Below are positions 32,801 through 44,612 of a DNA stretch of 64,000 nt, piece after piece. The notes under the pieces are model-generated. The model searched no databases. It was not told where the DNA came from and was given only the letters and a program-made list of their open reading frames with translations. Every line of letters starts with the position of its first letter. Within the stretch, counting starts at the first letter, position 1. This stretch comes from Trema orientale. Lineage: Eukaryota > Streptophyta > Magnoliopsida > Rosales > Cannabaceae. Position numbers and translations under genes: made by a program. Where the stretch lies: assembly GCA_002914845.1 (NCBI GenBank), contig JXTC01000219.1, positions 183,786-247,785 of the forward strand. Reading direction: 5' to 3'.

Positions 32801-35390
32801 AAGATCCAAGAAAATCATTTAATTCTTAACATGGTTTAACATCAAGAACAAGCTTTTCCAACGCTAAACTAGCCATTAATTTGATTTCAACTAATCAGAA
32901 ATCAATGTCGTATTTCTTTTGTTAAGCTTTTATCGGAATCAGAATAGAGCCTCCAGTCAACTACCTTCTTGTTCCGGATTCTTCAGTTTCAAACATCATA
33001 CGGAAACGCATGCCAAGTGACATTTGGTTTCCACACACTGCCTTGTAGTACTTGGCCAAAGGAATAACAAATTCTGATGGACTGGCCCTGCACATGCAAA
33101 GACACATTTCACTTTGTATTTTAATTTTAAATCCAACTAGATGCCGACTCAAACTGGTCAACATTTCATAAGCAGATCAAAATTTGCCTTCCCGAGAAAT
33201 GAGTAGTACAAATTTGCATTTCTAGAAGAATAAGGAAAAGAAAAGAAAAATGCCAACCTAGGATTGTAAAACACTGTGAAAGGGCTATTGTTGGCTGCAG
33301 CATGAGCTGCTGCTGCAAGAATTCCAATATGCATACTATCGCTCGACAATACAGACGATGATAGGTTGGTGGGTTGCCTGTTAGCTCGTCTAATACCCAG
33401 AAGAAGATGTTGCTTTTCATCCCTGATTACAATCATTGAATTTAAGGATATTTAATCGAAAGGTATTTTGCACTTCATATATTGAGCCCAACTGGAAAAA
33501 ATTGAACATGTGTATGAAGCATCAAGGGGAAAAAAAGGCTTTAGATTCTGAGGCAATTTAGATAAATATTATAAGAAAAGTCAAAAGAACATATAAAAGT
33601 CCCAATAATCTCGGTTCTTCATCGTACCTGATAAACAAAACAGAGTCACCAGCAAAAAGTCTCTTTCCACTGACAAATAGACTCCATCCAGTTGTAAGCA
33701 AGTGGCGTTTTGGTTGTCCTAGATGAAGGAAAAGACGTATTGACAACAGAAGTCTAGAAGTAAGATGAAGAAATGCATACCTCTGAAAAAAAAAACCTAC
33801 ACCTGAAAGGCCTAATTTAGAAGTTTTGATTGAGCTGAAAAGAGAAACATACCACGGTAGATATGGCGGAAGGTCCAAACATTATCATGCAAATCCCTGG
33901 CAACAAGTTCTTGAGCAGGTGGTTGCATAGAGAAATCCTTGTACAGGAATAGGAACAACATAAAAATTTGCATTTGTTGCGGCAAACCTATAAACAGTCC
34001 AAATATACTTACAAGAGGAGGGAAAATCTTCTCTGCTGCACGGCGAGGCACAGAGAAACCTCCGTGAGTACTTGTATCACTAGCCGTCAACGTTTTACAG
34101 AAAAACTCCGGTTGGGGCTTATTTGACTTGAGAGCAAGATCAGATCTCAGTAGTGCATCCTTATCAACCTACCAGCAAAAAGAATACTGAATTTGCATTT
34201 CTCTCCAAACTCAAATGGCAATTTTTACACTTCAGCAAGATACTATAAGGAAATCTGCACATTCGCATAGGAAAACGAAAGACTAAATTGATTTAGATAA
34301 ATTGCTTACAGTATGAACCGGTTGGAGTGTCATCTGAGCATATACTTCATCTGTTTCTGGGTCAGCCTAGGGAACGAATAAAACACAAGAAAGTGATTAA
34401 ACTCCATCTGCATATTTAAGTGTTGATCAATATAATATAAACGGTCAGGCTAACATACATGCAGGGTCACATTGTGAAGGAGACAGAGTAGCTTGGAGGG
34501 AAGATTTGTGTAGTTGGGGATTTGAGCATCCACATCCTTCTTCATAGATGCTGCAACCTGAGATTGGAAGTTTCAGTTATCAGTCATGCAAAGACAGTTT
34601 ACTTGAGATTGAGAATGCAAAAGAAAGGTGAAAGAAACGTAACTTAACAAGATCAATTATCATTAATGACTAGAAAACTTAGGAACAAAAACAATAATTT
34701 GGACAAAACAAAGACCCTTACTAGATAAGTTTCAAATTGCATGACAGAAATACATATATCCCAATTGTTTGATTCGAAAAAAAAGCCCACATTTTGTTTA
34801 AATTAGTTTATTGACTCTAAACTAGATAAGATTTTAAGGTTCCATAGCTCGACAGCAAATTAACAGAAAGACAGACAGACCTGCTCACTGTGGCCTTGAG
34901 GAAAGTAGACTACGTGGGTCCCAGCCGGCGGCAAGTTCACCAGTGGCCCAGCGCACGCCTGCCATAACTCCGGGTTTATGCTCTTCTTCTCTGTTCCTGC
35001 GACACGCGTCCACCCACCCATTTGTCAGAAAGACTTACCTTCATCTTTTCAGTCCATTCATTCATTCCCCCCCACCAAACCCCCAAAACCTTTTCCGTTT
35101 GTTTCCCGAGAAAACAGGCGCAAGAAAATACAATTAACAAATTAAAACCCCATAAAAAAGACTAAATCCTTAGTAGAAGTAGGTAGAGTCCGTACAAAAA
35201 TTAGCACGATCAAAACAAAGCCAATAGAGACAAATCCTTAAAACTGTATTACCCGATCCACCGGCTCTTTCAAAGCTTTTCTCAGCTTTGTATAGAAACA
35301 TAAAAGAGAAGGAAAAATCTGACCTTCACATGGATTGGGAGGGGCCGCCGCCGCAGACCCGCCGCCGCAACCATTCGTCGGAGCCTTCAT
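29851..35390 (-). CDS. ARF19: Auxin response factor, ARF7/ARF19 type (activator, Q-rich middle)
   Basis: Fourteen exons (minus): 35390-35324, 34996-34881, 34557-34459, 34366-34310, 34168-34013, 33937-33853, 33718-33628, 33422-33258, 33087-32965, 32704-32629, 32515-32377, 32243-30394, 30289-30099, 29989-29851; all phases close, giving 1117 residues. It starts [10 protein letters not shown], as in ARF7/19. Dimerisation parts flank a B3 domain (from [20 protein letters not shown], about 134-236), then the Auxin_resp domain ([20 protein letters not shown] onward), a glutamine-rich middle region coded almost wholly by the 1850-base exon, and a C-terminal PB1 domain (from about 1009: [20 protein letters not shown] with the basic lysine face, and [14 protein letters not shown] with the acidic OPCA face). 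It binds TGTCTC-type elements and activates auxin genes; Aux/IAA proteins repress it through PB1. The gene appears intact. ARF7 and ARF19 cannot be separated safely; the symbol is the best guess. Confidence 0.93.
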
Positions 35391-36060
35391 TGCTCGTTCC
35401 GGCGACTTTGACCGAAAGATTCACCGGGAAATGTCACTGGCTCATCTTCTCCGACTATAAAAAGTTCAAATCTTTCTCCGGAACTCGAACTCAGATAAAA
35501 AAAAAAAAAAAAACCAAAACAACGCAAACCCAGATACCAAAAATCTTTCCTTTGAGCTCAGATCAGCTCAGTCAAAACAAAAAATAAGAGAAACCCAAAT
35601 GAGCAAAGGTGAAATATTTTCCCGGAGAGGGAAGGAAAGTTGAAGTCTTTCGATATGGATAAGTCAAACAAACAAATGGGTCTTCCCTTCTGTTGACCCC
35701 GGCTTGAAAAACCCGGCGAGCCGGCCGGAAAACAGCGGCCGGAAGTGGAGGGGAGACAAGGGATGCTGGAAAAAAGGAGGGTTTGCTGAGAAATGGAGAG
35801 ACCAAATGCTGAAGCTTTGCCCCCTATCTTCCCCTACACTACCCAGACATAGATACATACACACATATACACATACATACAATACAAATATAAATCTGTC
35901 TTCTCTTTCTCTCTCTCTTTCTCCTTCTCTCCTTACTCTTGCCTTTCCCAATGAAAATGGCCCTTTTCTTTTTTTCTTTTTATATTTTTTATTTTCTTTT
36001 CCTTCAGTCCATAATATTTTTTTGGAGAGTTTGACCTCTCAGATTAAGTGGGGATAGAGA
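35391..36060 (-). promoter_or_regulatory. ARF 5' leader and proximal promoter, with a minimal uORF
   Basis: GC-richer sequence upstream of the ATG. On the minus strand a short upstream ORF, ATG AGC CAG TGA, starts at 35444 within about 55 bases of the main start. Beyond 35840 are CATA/CATAC-type and CT-rich simple tracts typical of a promoter or leader boundary. The transcription start is not determinable here. Confidence 0.45.
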
Positions 36061-38919
36061 TTGGAAAGGGCTCTAACTCTGATCTCTAATCTCTAATCTC
36101 TAATCTTTAATTGTTTGTTAACCATGGTTACTTTTTTTATCCTTTTCTGCACATTCCTTTCTTTTCCCAAATTACCCCTCTGCAAAATAATTCTTTTTTG
36201 TGGTATGCTAAGTACATTATATAGATTATAGAAGCAACAAACACACATGTTGACTTGAAAAGAAGTACTTTAAAGTTGGTGTTTAAGTGTTTTCTAGTTC
36301 TCACTTTAAGTAATTCTTGTGCCAGCTTTAGTGATTATTATTAAGATTATTAATGAAACTTCGTGATGATATGGTATGATATAAACATTCTTACCTTTTA
36401 TGAAACGGCTCATAAATTCCCTCAAAAAAAAAAAAGGCTCGTAATGGATATCAATACCATAAAAATCTTAAAGGAATGTGACTTTGGTAATGTGTACTTG
36501 AATGTGCCAAAGCCCAACCTTTTATATATATATATAAATAAAGCGAGTAGTTTTATATATCATGTGCAGCAAACCATAGTGGTGAATCATGACTAGGGGC
36601 CCCCGAGGTGATGGAAATAATAACAATATTCCTCCAATTACAAATCAGGGTAGAAAGAAAATTCTCCATTAATTGCAAAATGCAAGCAGAATATTTGGAG
36701 TAATCAATGCAATAATTCCCATTTTGTTAAATTTTTTAAAAAAAAAATCCATTCTATTAGATACACCAACAGCAAACTCCAATATCGAAAATTTGGAGCT
36801 CTCAATTTCTTTTAAATGCAAATTGTATAGGTTTTTCAATACATGCCGATTTTAATTTATTTACAATTAGATATTCCTTTTTCCACTTTGTTGTCTTAAA
36901 AGAACATCTAATTTGTGGACAAAAAGAGTAAGAAAAAACTTCTATAGGCCTCAAAGGCATGGTATATATCTTGACTTTACAAAATATTAATTGCTTCTTT
37001 GATTCTGTCAAAAGATGCATTTTACCTTCTTAGGATACACAAATAATCAACCTAATTTATATATTGTCTAACAAATCTAATAATATTAGCTCATTTATTT
37101 ATTAAAAAAAACACTGTCTTTATATGGTTAATTTAAGGACAACAAGGTCGGATCTTTGCCTTAATAATAGAAACTAAAACAGTTACCATATATTACGTAC
37201 AAATTTTTTTTTTAAGGGTAAATACAAAATGAATTCTATATAAATGGTTTTGTGTTGTTTGGTATTTTGTCCTAGAATGAATGGAGTGGAGGGCAATTTG
37301 GTGAATGAAAAATAATGAAGAGTAAGAGGGGGCGACTATGTCTATCAATAGGCACAGGACCCTCCATAATTGGGGTGGGCCGTGATTCATGAAGACCCTT
37401 TTAGCCTTTTAGACATCTTGGGGCTGCCCCGATCTCACAAAGTCACATGGGTGTACTGTACGGTCATCCCGCATTATGGTAATAATCATGATTATCAGTA
37501 AACCCATCTTATAAGTTATACGTATAACATAACAAAGTGAAACAATTTTTAGAGAAAAAATGCTTTCAATTCGCTTTTTTATTATTTATTTATTTATTTA
37601 TTTATTACAAGCCTTCTTTCTCACCCGAATAAACTACTTGATGACGTGGCAAACAATGTCGGCGGCTGCATTCATGACTTTGACATCTCTGCCTTTCTCT
37701 CTCTCTCTCTCTCTTTTCGTGGACCTTTTGCTCTCTTGCCCCTCCCTTCTTTACTTCTTTAAATGTAAAACTAAAACGTGCCCTTCAACTTTTTGGACTT
37801 TTTTTTTTGTACACCGGTTTAGTCAAACTTTTTCAGTTACACCCTTTTAAAATCTCTATCTTGCGCTTGCCCAACTGAATTTGCCTAATAACATATACGT
37901 AATCTTCACCGTCCATTAGTTAAGACTTGGCAAATTATATACAAACTTATATATCCTGATCACCAACTTGCTTCTTTTTCTCATTTTGGTTCTGGCAACT
38001 TTATCCACTACTTAATCTTGATTCTTGATCACCAGCCATATAAAAATAGGAGTCATATATTATCATTTTATGACTGTGAAACTAATAATTCTTAATAACT
38101 TCCAAATTAAACGCAAAATACGCGCACTTTATCCAAAAATATTAAGGAACAAGCTAAGCGTATATTCCTTATTTTTTCTTTTTAAATAATTTAATTATTC
38201 TATTAGTTCTATCCCACTTGTCTAATATACTGTAGCTTTTCTAGAATTGCTCTGAAATGACACAATTATATGTGCATGACCATCAAAAATTATATGAGAA
38301 GGTAGGTGAATGTGATGTAAGTGTTATGTAGTGAACAGTTTTCTACCCTGTTTTTTTTTTTTCTCCAATGATGCATATTAAATTATGAGTTGCAAAATTA
38401 TTTAAAAATTAAGACTTTATAATATAATAACTTTTATCTCTTTTCGTTTAGTTCGAACATTCATAAGGAGGAGGTGGGGCTACATTTCTTTGAGTAGTAG
38501 TTAGAGAAGGCCACTAATAAAAGTGGATATAGTGACCCTTTCTTTTAGGTGTTAGTTTTATTCATAGATAAGCTGTAACCTAACTCCAATTTCCCTTATT
38601 TCTGAAGCGTGAGACTTTCTTTATCTTTAATTAGATTGTGCAGTACAAAGTTGATGCTTATTAAAAATATAATATTTACTAATGTAGGAATTAATAATAA
38701 TAATAATAATAGAATCTTCCAATGAATTTTATAGAACTGGTAGGGAATAATTTTTATGACCTGTTTTCTACTAAAATTAAATAAACCTGCCTAGCTCCCC
38801 CTAAAAAATTAGTAAAAGGAAAATATATAATTTAATTAATTTAACATTTTGTAATCTTCATGTTGTTTGTATAATCTCGATTCGGTCGGTAATAAGCAAC
38901 TCAAATAATATATATATAT
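36061..38919. other. Gene desert, simple repeats only
   Basis: AT-rich with a (TTTA)n run at 37581-37607 and a (CT)n run near 37699-37716. No coding-like frame. Confidence 0.5.
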
Positions 38920-39118
38920 AAGTATTGTTTTGCTCAATTAAAATTGATCATGTACGTTTTTTCATAGTAAAAGTTAAAATGAGAAAAATTATTAAATAAT
39001 AAGTATTTATTTTTATTTTCTTTTTCAACTAACTAAATTATGATAGCCGTTAGATTATAATCTAACGGTTAAAAAAAATACCTATAGATAGATAAAAGAA
39101 TATCTATTAAATTGAAAA
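38920..39118 (-). mobile_element. Degraded copy of the 248-bp MITE
   Basis: Shares the core TAGCCGTTAGATTATAATCTAACGG and the AAAATTGATCATGTACG segment with 48360-48510 (there AAAATTTATCATGCACA). Left terminus missing; right terminus degraded (AATATCTATTAAATTG). Confidence 0.6.
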
Positions 39119-40920
39119 CCATATATATATGTTTGTATATAACTCGCCTGTAGAATTACTCCATTCGGTTTTAACGCAAAGTTTGTTTATCAATACATTA
39201 TGTTTGATTAAAGTGTTGTAAATAGATTTTTCTCTTCGTACATAACATCCAATGTTTGGTATTTTTTTTTTCTTTTCCAAATAAAATCTATTTATGTTTT
39301 AAAATGGACCAACAAAACTGGTCAGTTATCAAATACTAAAGAGGCATGTATTATCATTAATCCTTCTAAGGCCCGCCCTTGTTTTAAATAAAAAAATTCT
39401 ATAGTTCAGTGTTTCTAGGGGATAAATAAAAATAAAATAAATAAAAGATAAAAAGCTGTGTATGAAATTATGAGAAGTCGGTGGTCATAGCTGCAAAAAA
39501 AGATCAGCTGATTGACTGGTTAGTTTCCAATGTCTGGCTTCATTCTTTTTATAATTAATTGACACATAATTGCATGAATTAATTAAGTTAATGGTGTAAG
39601 ATGAGGGTCCCACAAGAGGGGCCGTGTTTCCTGGAGTGGTGCGTGGTAGGGCCCGCTGCTTTGACCATCATCAACAGCTTGCTTTTCCAAAGAACGTATC
39701 TGACGTGGCTGTATCGACGGTCGAAGTTGATGCCTTGAATTATTCACTTGAAGATAGGAAATTAGGGAATTTGAGTTATTTATTTTTTTTGAAAGGGCAG
39801 TCACTATATATATTTGTTTTTGACGGTATAAATCCGATATTTGGTCCTCAAAATAAAATAAATCTTTTTCTCAGGCCAAACATAAACCTTATTTAGTTAT
39901 TTTGGTCCTTGATCAGTATTATATATCATTTAGGGATAACTACAAAAAAAAATGTACATAAAGTATGACTTTTTTGCAATTTGAATCATATTTTTTGGTT
40001 TGTGCAAATTTTACGTGATTTGTACTTATCGTTTTAGGTTATTTTCAATAGATTTTTTTTATATTGGTTGGTAGAAATAAAATATCCTTAATTCAGATTA
40101 TGTGTTTAGCGAGAAATTTATTAGTCAATTCATATACAGAATGCACAAATTTGTTGAGATTTAAAATGTTGAGATATAATTTTACACAAACCAAAATACA
40201 TAGTTTAAATTGCATAAAGACGATATTTCAATATTTTTTATGGATAACCCTATCATTTAACATGTAAACTATGTTTTTGTCTTATTTTACCTTTTAAACC
40301 TTTAAAAGTAACAGACTACAATTTTGAACTGTATTACAATTTTAACAACTCAGTTATGAATGAGGGATCAAAACTAATATTGGAAAAACATGATTTAATT
40401 AGCAATGCGACATGTGAAAGTTCAATAATCACTAAGACAATAACAACACAATTTCATTGACCAAATTTGAGATATTTTTAAGTGCTAAAATAGGATCTAG
40501 TACTAGGTTATAATTAGAGGCCCTTTTTGGTAATTTCTGAATATCAACGAGGGTGAGTTGGCTTCGGGGAGACTTTTGCTTATAGGTTGGTAATTGAAGA
40601 TACAACATTAGAAATTAAGAAAGATGATTAATGGTTTGGACTTAAACAGAGAGATCCAAATATCTAAATATACCGCGGCCCTTCCTAGACGAAGGTACTA
40701 AGTATGGACGGTAGAAGCTTATGAGTAGTGAGTCGTTAGTATATGAATGATTAATCATGACCATAGAATCTGAATAACTTAGTTGGGATTCAAAGGAGGC
40801 AATATAACATACATAATCATTCCATCATCGATATTAACCAATTATTATTCGTAATTCCTTTTCTTCCTTCCAATACAATGGCCAATCAATTGGACGTAGG
40901 TAATAAATCATTATTGTTAT
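39119..40920. other. Gene desert
   Basis: No gene, RNA or repeat recognised. Confidence 0.45.
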
Positions 40921-40929
40921 ATTAAATAA

Positions 40930-41666
40930 GGGTCATGTTTCAATAGAGTTTTTTGTTTTTGCTCCATGGATGGGTAATTTGACCAAGTTGAAAATGACTT
41001 GCAATAGCAAGTTATTTTTACCTACAACTATTCCCATTCCAATTTTTTAGAGAATTCTCTTTTAATTGAATTGGGAATAAGATTTGGGAATGATTTTTTA
41101 AGGAAAATAATTTGGAATGATTTTTTAAGGAATTATTTTTAATCAAAATTATTATTATTTAATATTTTGATATGTATGATTATTATTTTTTAAAGTGTTT
41201 TGATAACGTTTGGTCTTTTTTTTTTTCAATTATTGTTTTAAGGATATCTACTTTTTCAAATTTTAATAAATAAATGGTTAGTTAGTTTTGTTTTTTGGGA
41301 CCAAAGACATATTGATCATGATAAAAAAAAAATTCACTTTAGTTCCTTTAAAAAAAAATAACGTTAGTTATGCTTAAAAAAAAAAACGTTCAATCAAAGG
41401 AAAAAAAATATCAGTTCCCTTAAAAAACAAAAAAAAAATAATGGAAAGATAATTGAAAAAAATAATCTAACTCATAGGTCATAAACAAGTAGCCAATATT
41501 TTTAATCATAAATAACTTTCTATATATATATATATACACGTATTAATTAGATTTTTTTTTAATAAAATTACTAATATTATTATAACTACTAGATTAAAAT
41601 CCAATGGCCCAAATTAGAGTACCCATCCATGGAGCAAAAACAAAAAACTCCATTGAAACATCACCC
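40930..41666. mobile_element. 737-bp Mutator-like non-autonomous element, 47-bp TIRs
   Basis: TIRs 40930-40976 (GGGTCATGTTTCAATAGAGT ...) and 41620-41666 agree at 45 of 47 positions in inverted orientation. The element is bounded by an exact 9-base duplication, ATTAAATAA, at 40921-40929 and 41667-41675. The interior is AT-rich, with no transposase. The near-perfect TIRs suggest a fairly recent insertion. Confidence 0.95.
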
Positions 41667-41675
41667 ATTAAATAA

Positions 41676-43754
41676 TTATATATAGTTACATACATATAAC
41701 TCCTGACTTGATTTAACATTTAGTTTAGTACTTTCACTTCTTTTCTTTTTTCGGTTCAAATTACCTGAGCTTGGAGTTAGAATTATAAATGATTATTCTG
41801 AAAAATTTTATAAGTCACGTTCATTCATAACTTTTCAATTATTTCGAATCTTCGATTATTTCCTGTTCGTTTTTGACAATAAATACTAATTGGTTATTCT
41901 TTCAACTTTCAAAAAGAAAAAGAAAAAGAAAAGAAAAGGGAGATAAATATGCCTACACTACATTCTTTTTCGGCTTCTTACAAAAGCTATTAAGCTAATA
42001 ATTAATGCTTCCTGAAATTGAAAAACATTCATTAATTTCACTGTATTTGGCATTTAGCAACATATATAGTTAATCATCATAATATTTAATCGAGATAGAT
42101 ATTATATACATTAACACTCATGTAAGTTCCACCCGAATAAAAAAAAACTTTGATTTGTCGATGTATTGCATATCGTATAAGCAAATACATAATTAAAGTA
42201 TAGTTTGTAAAACAATAAATAATACAAAATAGAGGTATATATAGGCAGGGTACGTATTTCTCCGTGTAGCACCTAAATTACATAAGATATTACTCATATT
42301 TATATAGCTTTTTTTTCTAAGTAGTTATTTGGTTATATTTTCTTATACACTTGTTTCCTATTTCACAAAATATAAATAAATACTTATATGCGGGGATTGC
42401 GATTAGAATTGGATAAAGTATGTAAACCATAGGCATTGATATTTGTTGGTCTAATTCTAATAAAAAAATAGAGGAAAGCAAGGTCGCGTGCATGTAAGCC
42501 GCTCAAAATCCGGCAGTTTTCATGGAGGCGCAGTTCTCGATGTACATGCACGCGAGGGGTTCACCGCCATAGGCCGAAGGACACGTGTCAATATAAAAGG
42601 CATGCAACGTAATCACAATCAAGTTGAAATTAGAATTGAAATTGGAATTTTACGAGCTATAGTATTGGTTAGAGAGTAACGTAAAGTAGAGTAGAAGAAG
42701 AGATTTGACGTCCCCACACTATATTAACATCATTTCATATCATTATCAGAACACAACACTAAAGTTTGGTTGGTGCCTAAAGTGGGTGGCTTGGATATAT
42801 ATTGAGCTGATTTTGTTTTTCCTCATTATAAAAACTCCAATTTTGGGATAAAAATATTAATGAAATGTTAAAATTTCAATGAGAAGTAGGAACACGCCTT
42901 TCTAGTTATTTGGTTCTTTCTCTTTGGCTTTTTCTTGGTTGCGGGCATCATTGGGATTAGTGTCCCAAAAATTCTCCATAGTCTTCTTTTGGGATTTACT
43001 TTTTGGATAAACCCAAAACATTGCCCAATCTCCCAAGTCCCAATTCTATCTCACTCTCACAACGCATGAGTTTGATAAGATTGGTGAAAAGAGATCAATA
43101 GCAAAGAAGCATATATTATCGTATCATATCACGCATCAAATTAAATACCACATATATTTATATGCTTGTGCGTAAAGTAGTGCTGCTAATTTTTGTGATC
43201 GGTGCTAAATGCTTCTGGGACAAATTAAGTAACTTATATTAGACTAGAATAAAAGCAATCGTAAAGCCTTTTTTTTTTTTAATTTAAATGTGTCAACTTC
43301 TACACAAGATTATTACTTTACACTATTATTTCACAAAATATATATCTTCTGACCACAATAAACTTTATGCATATAATATGAGTTGATTCTATATACATAT
43401 ACTATATAAAATTAACGGGAAAAAGGGGTTTAGTACGCATTCTTAATTTGTTGAATTATTTAATATAAAATGATATAATGTATTAATGTTCAAACTTGCT
43501 TTTCGAGTCATAAAATCAGTAATAAGACATTTTATATGGACCCGTGGTGGGGTTATGTATGTATGGACTTATAAGCAGAGTAATGACTATGGAATTTCAA
43601 GAACATGGGCTGTCTCAATTAAAACCTAGCTAGCTCAAAGATCATAAAAAGATATTGTGTAGTTAATATTTTGTGAAAGCTCAAGCATTCCTTTTCGCTT
43701 TATGGTGTCTTGTGTCCAAATCATGGACCCGATCCATTTACTTCACTATAATAA
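41676..43754. other. Gene desert with one promoter-like patch
   Basis: No gene accepted; see 42480-42600 for the patch. Confidence 0.45.
42480..42600 (+). promoter_or_regulatory. Orphan promoter-like patch: G-box next to a TATA word
   Basis: A GC-rich island in AT-rich DNA carries GACACGTGTC (42580-42589) followed one base later by ATATAAAAGG. No coding-like frame follows within 1 kb. Spacing this short is unusual for a working promoter. Confidence 0.3.
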
Positions 43755-44609
43755 GGGGCTGTTTGGTATGGGGAGTTCCAAGTTTTCATATTATTGGAAA
43801 AGTTGATAACATGAAAGTAATTATCTAGAAACCTAAATTAACGTGGTTAATTGCGTATATCAATATTGTTAATGATTTTTAAGAATATTAGAAAACTATA
43901 TGTTTGATTGCATATCGAAATGTATTATTTTTTTTTAGAATTCTTATTTTTCATATTTTGTCACAACTATATATAAACTGATTTTGGCATTTTTATATAA
44001 TCAAGTAACATGTTATTCTTTTAAATATATATATAAATTTATTATGTTGAAAACAATAAAATAATTATAAAATTTGGAATTGTTTGTCTAGCTAATAAGT
44101 CTATTCAATTAAAACATTTCCTAATTATATATGACATCCCAAATCCTCGTTTTCTTTCTATGCAAACACTATACTTGATCAATTTAATTTAAAAAGTTCA
44201 CCGTAATGCTCAAACGACCACCCTTTTTTATCTATAAAATGTGAATGCGTGAAAATCGAACGAAGAACTTATAGTTTTGAGTTTACGGGACAGATGAAAT
44301 GCACCACTTCAGATTACACTACCCCTTTCCACGGCAAAGTGAGCCCTAATGTATCTACTGACCGGAGTTTCAAAAAAACTCAATACCCTATACCAAACAT
44401 AGGAATATCTAAGGATGTGTTTGGTACAGGATTCAAATCCTATTGTTTAAATTCAGAAACAGTTTTTATATAGAAAGTTGGAAGTTTATCCTTCTAACTT
44501 TTTACATGAAAGTTGTTTCTGGATTTAAAGAATAGGATTCGAATCCTATATTAAACGTGCCCTAAGATTCTCATTCTCACCCAAACTTTAACCCATACCA
44601 AATAGCCCC
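43755..44609. mobile_element. Tourist/PIF-Harbinger-like element with TAA duplication
   Basis: The left end GGGGCTGTTTGGTATGGG and the right end, inverted, GGGGCTATTTGGTATGGG match except for one base. TAA flanks both ends (43752-43754 and 44610-44612), the PIF/Harbinger target. No transposase in 855 bases, so non-autonomous. A second element lies inside near the right end. Confidence 0.82.
44415..44573. mobile_element. Nested Tourist-like foldback MITE
   Basis: An almost full-length palindrome: the left arm has AGGATTCAAATCCTATTGTT then TAAATTCAGAAAC; the right arm, reversed, has AGGATTCGAATCCTATTCTT then TAAATCCAGAAAC. Flanked by TAA on both sides, inside the larger Tourist-like element. 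One arm recurs at 10788-10850. Confidence 0.75.
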
Positions 44610-44612
44610 TAA

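Noticed and set aside
44540-44556. GATTCGAATCC resembling a tRNA B box
   Set aside because: It is part of the nested foldback element; no A box or cloverleaf fits.
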